Shown here in pieces: positions 1 through 8,962 of a DNA stretch of 64,000 nucleotides (the first letter of the stretch is position 1; each line of letters opens with the position of its first letter). Both the position numbers and the translations under genes were made by a program. Under the pieces are notes generated by a model, which did not search any database, was not told the DNA's origin, and saw only the letters and a program-made list of their open reading frames with translations. This DNA is from a cyanobacterium endosymbiont of Rhopalodia gibberula (GTDB lineage: Bacteria > Cyanobacteriota > Cyanobacteriia > Cyanobacteriales > Microcystaceae): assembly GCF_003574135.1 (NCBI RefSeq), contig NZ_AP018341.1, forward strand, positions 1,426,001-1,490,000, written 5' to 3'.

Positions 1-666
1 ATACGGTTGATTGATGTAATTAATTCCCCAAATTTGTCAAGATCTCTTGGGATTTTAATATGTCTAAACAAAAAAACAAAGAATGTTCAGGTTGTTTACT
101 CAATCTTTTCTCATTAAAAAGGCAATAGTTCTTAAAGTTAGTAAAATTAAAACTATAATTTTACTTATTCCTTTAGTCTTTCCTTCTAGAGGTTTTGCTT
201 TTTTTGTCTATAAATTGCTTCAAACGATACAATCATCAAGCTTGATGACCCTACCAGTTATGTGTCAATCAACCAAGCTTTATTTTAAAAATACCATTTA
301 AACGAAAGTTGAGGCAGATAAATGTCAATCTTCAAACCAATCAATCACGTTTTTTCTGAGGTTTATAATGAAAAGAATTTTAGATATGAACTAAATACAC
401 TCACAAAACACGGTAAAATTGCTATTGCTAACTAACAACTCCATCGCGTCAAATTGTTAATATTACTCAAGTAGACAGCATTTTCGGGGGTTTTCTTTTT
501 GGAAAAACCAAATAAACTAACTGTTTATAAGATTAACAACTTACTTTTGGCTAAGTTAAAGACTCTGATATTACAAAAGTAGAGAGTTAAAATTTGTCTC
601 TAATTGGTTTATGCTAAAAAGGATAAGTTTTGCTAGACTCTACAAAAATTGTTTTTTCCAACTTTT
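1..666. other. Gene-poor start of window, decayed DNA
   Basis: No intact gene is supported here. Two coding-like stretches can be read on the plus strand: an open stretch at 83-301 with a hydrophobic segment, and one at about 321-434 (reading IFKPINHVFSEVYNEKNF). Neither matches a family I recognise, and both lie in DNA full of stops. They may be relics of one or two lost genes. Confidence 0.5.
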
Positions 667-1542
667 ATGGAATGTATTATTAGCCGCCGCGCTCAATTCT
701 CGGCGAGTCATCGGTATTGGCTACCTGAATTCGATGAAGGGGAAAATAAACGACTATTTGGGGCTTGTACCTGGTTTCCTGGTCACGGACACAACTATGT
801 CCTCTATGTTTCCTTAATCGGAGAAATCGATCACTATGGCATGGTGGAAAACCTTTCTACCGTCAAGCGAGTTATCAAAAAAGAAGTCACCGGTCAACTC
901 GATTATAGTTATCTCAATGACGTTTGGGAAGAATTCCAAGACACCTTACCCACCACCGAAAACCTAGCAAGGGTAATTTGGCAGAGGTTAGCGCCCCATT
1001 TACCTCTTGCTAACATCCAATTATTTGAATATCCCCAGTTGTGGGCGCAATACCAAGGAAATGCTATGAAAGCTAGTTTAACCATTCGGACTCATTTCAG
1101 TGCGGCACATCGTTTAGCTCTTCCCGAATTAAGCTTAGAAGAAAATACCAAAATTTATGGAAAATGTGCCCGTCCCCACGGACACGGACACAATTACCAT
1201 CTCGAGGTTTCCGTTACTGGAGAGATTGATTCGCGTACAGGAATGTTAGTAGATTTAGTCGCCTTACAAGAGGTGGTCAATAACTACGTAGTTGAACCAT
1301 TTGACCATAACTTTCTTAACAAAGATGTTCCTTACTTTGCTCAAATCGTTCCTACCGCTGAAAATATTGCCCTTCATATTGCTCAATTACTTCGAAAACC
1401 CATTGAAGAACTCGGTGTAGATCTTGATAAAGTTAAATTGATCGAGAGTCCCAATAACTCCTGTGAGATTTATTGTCGTAAGTCTCCTCAAATCCCTCAA
1501 GGGTTAACCCACCAAGAATCTGTCTTGGCAACAACTAATTAG
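667..1542 (+). CDS. Tandem 6-pyruvoyl/6-carboxy-tetrahydropterin synthase-family protein
   Basis: This 291-residue protein holds two tandem copies of the PTPS/QueD fold, a layout seen in cyanobacteria. The family converts 7,8-dihydroneopterin triphosphate to 6-pyruvoyl- or 6-carboxy-tetrahydropterin, for pterin cofactors or queuosine. Copy 1 (about 1-130) has SASHRYW and CTWFPGHGHNY, giving zinc ligands H15, H40 and H42 and catalytic-type C34. Copy 2 (about 133-260) has SAAHRLA and CARPHGHGHNY, with H148, H173, H175 and C167. The catalytic Asp-His pair is intact in copy 2 (FDHNFLN) but reads LDYSYLN in copy 1, so copy 2 is probably the active one. An upstream in-frame start at 649 exists. ATG 667 is preferred because MECIISRRAQFSASHRYW begins where the fold begins. 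The gene stands alone; whether the product is a pterin or a queuosine precursor cannot be told from sequence. Confidence 0.85.
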   Translation: MECIISRRAQFSASHRYWLPEFDEGENKRLFGACTWFPGHGHNYVLYVSLIGEIDHYGMVENLSTVKRVIKKEVTGQLDYSYLNDVWEEFQDTLPTTENLARVIWQRLAPHLPLANIQLFEYPQLWAQYQGNAMKASLTIRTHFSAAHRLALPELSLEENTKIYGKCARPHGHGHNYHLEVSVTGEIDSRTGMLVDLVALQEVVNNYVVEPFDHNFLNKDVPYFAQIVPTAENIALHIAQLLRKPIEELGVDLDKVKLIESPNNSCEIYCRKSPQIPQGLTHQESVLATTN

Positions 1543-1754
1543 AGAATTAAAATTAATATAAGCTGACCTCAAACTAATAAGAATTAATTTAAGATCAAAA
1601 CTTGAAGATTACGGAAAGTTGACAGTTGTTTCAAAGAAATAACCTAGCCGTTGATGTGTCTGGTAATATGGGCAAACGCTAGGCGGTATACTAGATGGTA
1701 TGACTGTGTTGTCGCCTGCAAAATCTCCAATCTTAGATTAAGGATAGATGTACG

Positions 1755-2207
1755 ATGGAATCCCAAGCTCAAGAAAAAACGATCCCTCAAGGCTTAGATA
1801 TTGACCCTCAAGGCTTAGATACCGACCCTCAAGGCTTAGACACCGAAGTTTCAGGGACACTGACAAAGCAACCGTCTATGACTGATCAGCCTTGGCAAGA
1901 GTGGCTAGAACCTGTAGTTGATCTTCTTTCTAATGCCTCTGATTACATTGGACAATGGTTCAACGCCTATAAACAATTGCTGACAACTCTCGGCATTGTC
2001 CTTTTTGCTATCATCAGCGTTAAGGTTATCGTGGCAGTTCTCGGAGCAATTAGTGATGTTCCTCTTTTAGCTCCAGTTTTACAACTCGTAGGGCTAACTC
2101 ACACTGCTTGGTTTGCGTGGCGTTATCTTTGGAAGGCGTCTAACCGCCAAGAGTTAATGGCTGAATTTGATGCCCTAAGAAATCAAATTTTTGGCGAGAA
2201 CGCCTAA
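1755..2207 (+). CDS. CAAD-domain / CurT-like membrane protein
   Basis: This 150-residue protein carries the CAAD domain, which is also the core of plant CURT1 and cyanobacterial CurT proteins. Those sit in thylakoid membranes and shape their curvature; the domain is also fused to some cyanobacterial aminoacyl-tRNA synthetases. Residues about 50-145 hold the domain: an amphipathic helix (SDYIGQWFNAYKQLL), a hydrophobic segment (LGIVLFAIISVKVIVAVLGA), a second membrane stretch (VLQLVGLTHTAWFAWRYLW) and a charged C-terminal helix. The N-terminal 45 residues are acidic and contain three 7-residue repeats, PQGLD(I/T)(D/E), encoded by a 21-bp DNA repeat at 1785-1847. A terminator follows at 2227-2261. 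The gene is intact although photosynthesis genes nearby are dead, so it may serve remaining internal membranes. Confidence 0.85.
   Translation: MESQAQEKTIPQGLDIDPQGLDTDPQGLDTEVSGTLTKQPSMTDQPWQEWLEPVVDLLSNASDYIGQWFNAYKQLLTTLGIVLFAIISVKVIVAVLGAISDVPLLAPVLQLVGLTHTAWFAWRYLWKASNRQELMAEFDALRNQIFGENA
1785..1847 (+). repeat. Three tandem 21-bp in-frame repeats
   Basis: Three consecutive 21-base units encode PQGLDID, PQGLDTD and PQGLDTE near the N-terminus of the CAAD protein. The units differ at only a few positions, which suggests recent slippage. Frame is preserved because the unit length is a multiple of three. Confidence 0.9.
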
Positions 2208-2226
2208 ATCAACTTTTTGGTCGAAT

Positions 2227-2261
2227 AAAATCCCTCCGACTATTACAGTGCGGAGGATTTT
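2227..2261 (+). terminator. Intrinsic terminator after the CAAD gene
   Basis: The arm AAAATCCCTCCG (2227-2238) pairs with CGGAGGATTTT (2251-2261), with one bulged C and a 12-base loop. It starts 19 bases after the stop codon. Confidence 0.75.
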
Positions 2262-2434
2262 CTATCTATGATATTATTAATTTTTTTGCATACAAACATA
2301 AAAGAACTCATTAGTATTTAACAATTATGCCATTGTTCAACGGAACATCGGTAGGGATTTTATGATATATTCAAAACCGAAGGTGAACGTGAAAGTTTTC
2401 CCAAGGCTAGAAGATTTTAGGAGACTTATGACTT

Positions 2435-3034
2435 ATGACAACAGAAGGACGCCTGCAGGTCGGTCAACCTGCACCAGACTTCACCGCGACAGCCGTTATT
2501 GATCAGGAATTTCAAACTAAAAGACTATCTAGCTATCGTGGCAAATATGTTGTCTTATTATTCTATCCCTTAGACTTTACCTTCGTCTGTCCCACTGAAA
2601 TCATAGCATTTAACGATCACTATGACGAATTTGCTAAACTTAACACAGAAGTTTTAGGGGTATCAGTCGATAGTGAATTCTCTCACCTAGCTTGGATTCA
2701 GACCGACCGGAAAGAAGGGGGAATTGGTGATATTAGTTATCCTCTGATTTCTGATATCAAGAAAGAGATTAGCACTGCTTATAATGTCTTAGATCCAGAA
2801 GCAGGAGTCGCTTTACGAGGACTATTCATCGTTGATAAAGAAGGAATTGTTCAACATTCCACTGTTAACAATCTTTCCTTTGGCCGTAGTGTTGAAGAAA
2901 CCTTGCGAACTCTTAAAGCCATTAGGCATGTTCAAACCCACCCCGACGAGGTTTGTCCTGTGGATTGGAAGGAAGGAGGCAGAACTATGATTCCTGATCC
3001 TGTAAAAGCAAAAGTGTATTTTTCAGCTGTTTAG
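2435..3034 (+). CDS. 2-Cys peroxiredoxin (AhpC/TSA family)
   Basis: This 199-residue thiol peroxidase is of the typical 2-Cys type, which reduces H2O2 and organic peroxides with electrons from thioredoxin. The peroxidatic cysteine is C52 in FTFVCPTE. The resolving cysteine is C174 in DEVCPVDW. The [13 protein letters not shown] segment and a C-terminal extension are typical of the eukaryote/plastid-like sensitive class. Length equals the family norm. The start is ATG 2435: an AGGAG lies about 11 bases upstream, while an out-of-frame ATG at 2428 leads nowhere. The gene is monocistronic. In a nitrogen-fixing symbiont it would protect against respiratory oxidants; that role is inferred. Confidence 0.92.
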   Translation: MTTEGRLQVGQPAPDFTATAVIDQEFQTKRLSSYRGKYVVLLFYPLDFTFVCPTEIIAFNDHYDEFAKLNTEVLGVSVDSEFSHLAWIQTDRKEGGIGDISYPLISDIKKEISTAYNVLDPEAGVALRGLFIVDKEGIVQHSTVNNLSFGRSVEETLRTLKAIRHVQTHPDEVCPVDWKEGGRTMIPDPVKAKVYFSAV

Positions 3035-4685
3035 TTTCTCTTTACCTACACTCAAAAAAGTCCATGAGCCTCCACTAATTGAAAATTGGAAGCCGGGCTC
3101 TGCCTGCGGTAGGGAATGTCTTAATTTTAATTAGGGATAATGTTAACTTATACGGATTTGGATTGCTTACATAAACATTTTTAGGTTTTCTCAATTAAGG
3201 CATGACAAACTTACAGCTAAGTAAAATAAGACCCTCAGCTTTCTTTTATTATAATTTTGTTACATTTAGGCTAGAAAAGCAACAATTTTTTCTCAGTTTC
3301 TGCAAAGCCAAATTGTAGTTGGGAAAGGATTTAGTTTTAAAATTAAAAAATTCTGATTATTAAGTATTCAGATGTATACATGGGGCAAGTTCTAAGTATA
3401 CTCTTTCCGGCAAAACTTATCTGAAATTAAAAGAAGAAAATATAATATAAACATTTATTTTCTTTTCTAAAGCCCAATATAAATGTTAACAAGTTACAAA
3501 AATTTTTTAGTTTAGGATGATTAAATAAAAAGTTTACTCCTAACCTGGTGTGGTAGTTATTCTCCAATTTTATGTCACGAATAAACCTAGCATAGGTCTA
3601 TGCTTTAACATCTAAAATGGTTTCTTATAATTTTTCTTTACAGAACAATTGAAGTCTAGGGTATTCCCACTAGATTTTTATAAAATTTTTTACAAATTTT
3701 ATAAATGTTATTTAATTCTTTTTTATTTAGAACGAGAACTTTATCGTTCTAAATCAGTAGGATTTTCTGATTTATAAGACAGTATAAAACTCTTTTTATG
3801 ACAACGGGATGCGCTAATAATTCAGATTTTTCTTGATATATTTTAATAAATAAACTAATTAACTGCTGATTATTTATGTTTTTGTGAGTATCCATCGAGT
3901 TATTAATCTTTAAAGCAAAAAAATAGAAATACTTAATGATGTAATTTACACTTATAAAATAATTTAGAGAAATTAATTTTTATTCTTCACTTTTTGAGAA
4001 ATTATTCGTTATGATTATTGTTTTTTACTAAGCTAAAATTTTCTAGTACCTGTAAATAATTTTAGTAATTATATTCTAATCAATCTTAGACTATTATTTG
4101 ACCTATTAAATATAAAATGTTTACGAATATCTATGGCAATTTGAGAGTTAAACTTTTAAAAAAATCCTTTATTTGTCACTATAATTACCTCAATTTATTT
4201 AATTATTAATATTAGATGGGTGCAATGGGTAGAAAATTAAGTCAAAGAGTGTTGTTTTTAGAGAAGCTCAAACTATTTGGTAGTATAGCATGTACTTAAG
4301 TACACTTAAAAATTAAATTTAGTCTTAATTTCCACAAAAGAACATAAACACTTAATAGTGTTAGGTAAAGAAAAATATTTATTTCTAATAGAAATCTAAT
4401 TAATTAGAAAAAATAATAACTATTGCCATATTATTATAAATAACTTGTTACTAACTTCTAATTATCACAACAGATGCTAAAAACTTACCTCTACTAATAA
4501 AATAATTACAAGAGATAAAGTAGTTAATTTACTAAAAGTTAAAGAAAGTTAATTATATAGCTAATTATTCCAACTATAGTACAAAAAACAAGAGGAAAAT
4601 AATTGATTGTTAACTTAAGTTAACGAAATGTTTCAAGTGACTTCAAAGTAATAGAGGTGGGAGTAAAATTTCCAGAACCGTTTCT
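3035..4685. other. Decayed AT-rich intergenic DNA
   Basis: No reading frame survives. It contains a small perfect hairpin at 3725-3754. No tRNA, repeat array or recognisable pseudogene was seen. Confidence 0.6.
3725..3754. repeat. Perfect hairpin, 11-bp arms
   Basis: ATTTAGAACGA (3725-3735) and TCGTTCTAAAT (3744-3754) are exact reverse complements around an 8-base loop. It is far from any gene end. Confidence 0.7.
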
Positions 4686-4931
4686 ATGGACAAACCGACT
4701 GAACAGACACCCATAAAAACTCAAGTCAATCCGACAATGACAAAATTGAGAAAAGAGGAGTATATGAAGATTTGAATAATTCAAAAAATAATAGAAGAGA
4801 TAGTCGCCGTACTAAAAGAAGCAGGTGACACTATTAAGAGCTTCTTAAGATTAACTTTTATCATTACATCAGCTGCAGATTTAAAACTCATTATCTTACT
4901 TCTAACTGCTGAATATCTAAGATTATTTTAG
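4686..4931 (+). pseudogene. Small membrane-protein ORF broken by one in-frame stop
   Basis: Eighty-two codons run in one frame from ATG 4686 to TAG 4931, interrupted only by TGA at 4773-4775. The read-through begins MDKPTEQTPIKTQVNPTMTK and continues with a helix (IEEIVAVLKEAGDTIKSFL) and a hydrophobic end (ITSAADLKLIILLLTAEYL). I do not recognise the family. One stop in an otherwise protein-like frame suggests a recently killed small gene. It could also be a chance open stretch, but the hydrophilic-then-hydrophobic layout argues for a real relic. Confidence 0.5.
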
Positions 4932-5057
4932 ACTAATAATTAGCTCAATGACTAAATAAATTGAGAATTAGATGATCTCTTTATAAGCCAGTTTAAAATA
5001 GTTACGTAAACCAATGCTACAACTACTGATAACGTAATATTGAGGGGAACTCAATCA

Positions 5058-5642
5058 ATGTCTTCTACTGTTGAAATGTCAATATCTGCAACTAGTTGGG
5101 CGGAATTTCCTTTAACTAATGTTCCTACTTCAGAAGAACTTAAACGAATCAACATCCATTTAGACTTAATATTGCTGGGGTTAGAAGCCTTAACTAATCT
5201 TCATGGTGATAGTCTGATTGAAGTAGCTACTGAACTAAGCTTACAAACGACCATAATTCAAAGTTGGCTCCCATGGGCACAAAGACAATCTTTAACGTCA
5301 TGCGAGGGACAAAAATCCACCCCATTAAAAGTAGAAGAGGCACGATCTCTAATCGTTATTATTTGCTATTTATGCCAACAAAATCAAGAAATCATCCGTC
5401 GTGCTGTTATCCTCTTGGAACAAATTACAGCTCAAAATAAGGATCCGTTGGGACTTGCCCTACTTAGCAATTACTTCAACAAGTTTGATCGCCTCTATCA
5501 CTCAAACGTATCTGAAAACAAACGTCTCGAATATCCCCAGTTATCAAAATTAGCTTTTAAACTCTTAGTAGATTTACTCTTTTACAGTACCATTAATGGC
5601 CATCACCGTCTTTGGTTAGCCATGTTAGATTATACCCGTTAG
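5058..5642 (+). CDS. DUF3038 family protein
   Basis: This 194-residue soluble, mostly helical protein resembles the cyanobacterium-specific DUF3038 family, whose function is unknown. Visible segments include LHGDSLIEVATELSLQTTI, a helix around EEARSLIVIICYLCQQNQE and the C-terminal HHRLWLAMLDYTR. The start is ATG 5058, with AGGGG 12 bases upstream; the frame extends to a TTG at 5040 but that overlaps the ribosome site. It lies 56 bases ahead of the DUF4335 gene on the same strand. These families are, to my recollection, neighbours in other cyanobacteria, so the two probably form an operon and may act together. Confidence 0.75.
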   Translation: MSSTVEMSISATSWAEFPLTNVPTSEELKRINIHLDLILLGLEALTNLHGDSLIEVATELSLQTTIIQSWLPWAQRQSLTSCEGQKSTPLKVEEARSLIVIICYLCQQNQEIIRRAVILLEQITAQNKDPLGLALLSNYFNKFDRLYHSNVSENKRLEYPQLSKLAFKLLVDLLFYSTINGHHRLWLAMLDYTR

Positions 5643-5698
5643 AACACCCTTTGAATTATCAACTGTCCTAATCCTCATCCTAAATTTAAAGCCTATCT

Positions 5699-7159
5699 AT
5701 GAAATTATTTAGCAATACTCCTATCCGACGCTATACTCCTCCTACTTGTACTCTAGAATTATGGGACAAGCGCTCTTGTTTATCTCGTTGGCGAAAAGAA
5801 GCCTCCCCAAAAGAGTTAAACTTTGTACTAAATTTCGATGATCCTAAACTCTTAGAAGAACAACAAGTAACGCTTCAGGGAAATTTCCCTCAATTAGAAG
5901 TTTTATGTGACGTGGTTGCTTGCTATGCTCAAAATTTTCTCTATCAGACCGTTAATTATTTGACTGTTACTAATCAGTCTTCCTTTGAAGATACCATCTG
6001 TTCGGCTGAATCATCCTCTTCAACCCCTTCAATTGAGAAAATAGATGAGCTTAATTTACCTCCCTCATTGCGACCTAAAGGATTTTTAAGCCATCAGCTT
6101 AATTTAGGTTCTCTAGAAACTAAAGCCTCTCATTCTTTTGTTAGTTTAACCTCTTCCCAACTCTTCGATCTGCTCAACGCTCTAGAAGACTATCAAGAGG
6201 ATCTGGCTATTTTATCTTCTCCAGGAAATTCTATTCAACCTCAGGGAATTTGGGTGTGGACTTGGACAGCAGTAGTTGCTTTATTAGCTATTGCTATTCC
6301 AATAGTGGGACCAAAATGGTTCGATAGACTAAACTCTAGTGGTGCGTCTCTCATTCAAAACCAAGAAAGTCCAGAACAAATGTTATCTTTTTTAGATGTG
6401 TTGCCTCCTGTGCCACCTCCACCTAGTGTCCAAATTCCTTCCCCATCAATGCCCCCAATGTTAGCCACAAAAGATCCTTTACCTCCTCCCGAAAAGATTA
6501 GCATAGCGGACCCACCTCCTCGTAATCCATCTGTTGACATAAAACCTCCTACCCCTCCAATTTCGTCATCTTCCTCTGTGTCACCTTTTGCTTCTCCACA
6601 ACTCTCAACAGCTAATAACTACTATCAAACCCCTAACCAGCTTCCGGCTAAAGATAACCTAACTCTTCAAGGATCAAGAATCCCTACGATTATGCCTTCT
6701 TCTCCTTTAACGATGGCTGATCGTATTAGTGCTATTCCTAGTATTCCTACTCTACCTTCCCTACAAGCTGAGGCGTTAGTAGAGCGATCTCCTGAAGAAC
6801 AAACCCCCGAACTCCCCATTATTAACCCTTTGTCCCAAAATTATATTTTCGCTGAACCAATTCCCCGGACAACTCTTCTTGATGCCATCCCTCAAGTAGC
6901 AGAAGCTCGTCAGTATTTTCAGCAACGCTGGGAACCACCTAGAAATCTTTCTCAAACCCTAGAGTATCGTTTAATAATTCAGTCTGATGGTTCCTTGAAA
7001 CAGGCGGTTCCTTTGGGGAAAGCAGCTATTGTTTATTATCAGAAAGCATCTATTCCTGCTCCTGGGAGCGCTTTTGTTTCGTCTCTCGATATATTGGAGA
7101 ATCAAACTATTCGCTTAGTGTTGAGTCCTGATGGTAGGGTTAAAACCTTTTTGGAGTAG
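5699..7159 (+). CDS. DUF4335 family single-pass membrane protein
   Basis: This 486-residue protein starts with RRYTPPTCTLELWDKRSCLSRW, the N-terminal signature of the cyanobacterial DUF4335 family. Residues 1-165 form the conserved cytoplasmic part. One membrane helix follows (about 182-203, IWVWTWTAVVALLAIAIPIV). Next comes a long linker rich in Pro and Ser (about 230-370), typical of an envelope-spanning spacer. The C-terminal 110 residues (from about QNYIFAEPIPRTTLLDAI) form a small folded domain ending VLSPDGRVKTFLE. That domain resembles the DUF4335 C-terminus and would lie outside the cytoplasmic membrane. The function is unknown. It pairs with the DUF3038 gene upstream. Confidence 0.75.
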   Translation: MKLFSNTPIRRYTPPTCTLELWDKRSCLSRWRKEASPKELNFVLNFDDPKLLEEQQVTLQGNFPQLEVLCDVVACYAQNFLYQTVNYLTVTNQSSFEDTICSAESSSSTPSIEKIDELNLPPSLRPKGFLSHQLNLGSLETKASHSFVSLTSSQLFDLLNALEDYQEDLAILSSPGNSIQPQGIWVWTWTAVVALLAIAIPIVGPKWFDRLNSSGASLIQNQESPEQMLSFLDVLPPVPPPPSVQIPSPSMPPMLATKDPLPPPEKISIADPPPRNPSVDIKPPTPPISSSSSVSPFASPQLSTANNYYQTPNQLPAKDNLTLQGSRIPTIMPSSPLTMADRISAIPSIPTLPSLQAEALVERSPEEQTPELPIINPLSQNYIFAEPIPRTTLLDAIPQVAEARQYFQQRWEPPRNLSQTLEYRLIIQSDGSLKQAVPLGKAAIVYYQKASIPAPGSAFVSSLDILENQTIRLVLSPDGRVKTFLE

Positions 7160-7714
7160 TAGAAAACAACTTTTTGTGTTTCCGAGAAAAATTTAATTAA
7201 CCAAATTTTCCAAAATTTTTATTAGAAGACTAGGTTAGAAGGCAAAAAAAAATGACAAGAAGAAGGTATAATCTAGTGTAGATATGCCTAATGATAGTTG
7301 TCTTAACTTTTTTTTTCTGACATAGAACGACCAATAATTCGTTTTTATTCACTTAATTTTTAAACAAAAACTTATTTAGTTAATCGATTAAATAATCAAA
7401 AATAAACTATCGTTTTCCGTCTAGTAATTATTTTCTTTAAAGCATCTCTAATTTATAAAATAAGTAATTGCAAATTTTATAGTATTTAAATACCATATCA
7501 TTTATTTGATATTTTTGATATATGCAATGACTTAGGATTGAAAAAATCTACATCCTCTAAAAATTAATGCTTTAAATTGAAGTAAATTTTAGTTATTTTA
7601 GATACGTCTAAATCTCTAATACTTCTTGTTTAGCGTTGGATTAAATTAAATACAATAATAAAATCATAGAAAGGAAAGAGTGAAAACAATAATCACTCTA
7701 TATTCTAAAGAAAT

Positions 7715-7742
7715 TAGTCTAAAAAAGTAGTTTTTTAGACTA
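7715..7742. repeat. Nested hairpin, 12-bp inner arms
   Basis: TAGTCTAAAAAA (7715-7726) pairs exactly with TTTTTTAGACTA (7731-7742) around loop GTAG. Outer arms near 7685-7704 (AACAATAATCACTCTATATT) and 7749-7765 (AATATAGTGATTGTT-like) also pair imperfectly, giving a structure about 80 bases long. Confidence 0.65.
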
Positions 7743-7882
7743 CAAAATAAATATAGTGATTGTTTGTGACACTAACTCAGTATATAGTAAATGTTCTTAT
7801 TCCAAAAAAACAAAGAGAAAAATAATTATACATATTTTCCCAACTTATACTCTTTAACTAAATAAAATAGAAAGAAAATAGC

Positions 7883-7935
7883 ATCACATTTATCTTAAGA
7901 AGTTTACGAAGTAAACTTCTTAAGATAAATGTGAT
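7883..7935. repeat. Perfect hairpin, 25-bp arms and 3-base loop
   Basis: Bases 7883-7907 and 7911-7935 are exact reverse complements with loop GAA. The arms read ATCACATTTATCTTAAGAAG plus TTTAC. It lies between the convergent DUF4335 and dnaJ genes, but about 720 and 1030 bases from their ends. There is no U-tract beyond TTT. Confidence 0.9.
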
Positions 7936-8962
7936 TTGGCTAAGACAGTTAAATAAAGTTGTTATTAAAGAACGAAGCAGTTGCTCTAAAAAATATCACT
8001 TCAACCCTAATTGTTTCAATATAGAGATACAAAATAATTTTTTTTAAAAAAAGTTATCTGCTTAATAATATTATTATTTATGGTTCCAATGCTTTGAAAA
8101 AGAATAAAATCAAGGTTTTTGCCATTAGCGTAGATAGGGAATTGCTGGAAGGCAATTAGAATTCGCGTCAAGAAGGTTTAAACATCTTGGTTGAAGCCTT
8201 TGGAAAAGATATGATCATTTTTAATAGAGTTAATACCATTAGTTTCATTAAAGATAATTAAAATAGCTAACTCAACTCATTGATGCTCTACTAGACTTAG
8301 ATTAGACTAGGAGAATACTGAATAAATCTGGCTAAAATAAGTAAGTTGTGCTCTATAACCAGAAACGGGAATACTTCAAAAGTAGATATAAATATTTCTA
8401 GATAAGTCTTTCAGTGATTTTTTCAGAGATAAGTTTAGATATAAAGCTCATTAGGAACACTAATGATAATTATTTAAACATAAAACCTTTATTACACCTA
8501 AAAAATACTAGATTTCAGAAGAAAAAACTACATATAAACATAAATATTGAACTAGAAAAAATATATTTATGACAATAGTAAAAACTAATCAAAATTGTAT
8601 TTTAATAAATTTTTATTGTAAACTACCCTTGATAATTAAAGTCGAGATTGTTATATCTATATCAATAATATTAGTTTATAAATTTCTTAATACTGTATTA
8701 ATACTTATCCTGATGTGGTAGTAATCAATACTTCAGATAATTTTAAAATTTCGTTCAAAGATTTTTATCAAAGAGCGAATTTTGAACTCAAGGAAGGACC
8801 AGCTTAAAAGTAAAAGAAGAAATTAGTCAATAATATAAATTGATATACACAAAACTTCTGAAATTTATAAAGGATGGTTGACTCATTTCATTAACAGTTC
8901 AACAGATTTTTTCTGCTCAAAAGAGGATGGTAGCTTAATCATTGAGGTTTATTTTATCTCTG

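Larger units (their letters stand above)
7160..8962. other. Decayed convergent intergenic region with unassigned coding relics
   Basis: No intact gene. Two short stretches still read like protein on the plus strand: about 8115-8260 (NILVEAFGKDMIIFNRVN after a stop) and about 8697-8806 (YPDVVVINTSDNFKISFKDF). They may be parts of one lost gene I cannot name. Two hairpins occur, at 7715-7742 and 7883-7935. Confidence 0.5.

Noticed and set aside
7883-7935. Hairpins as a CRISPR array or a single repeat family
   Set aside because: The arms differ in sequence, spacing is irregular over tens of kilobases and there are no cas genes.
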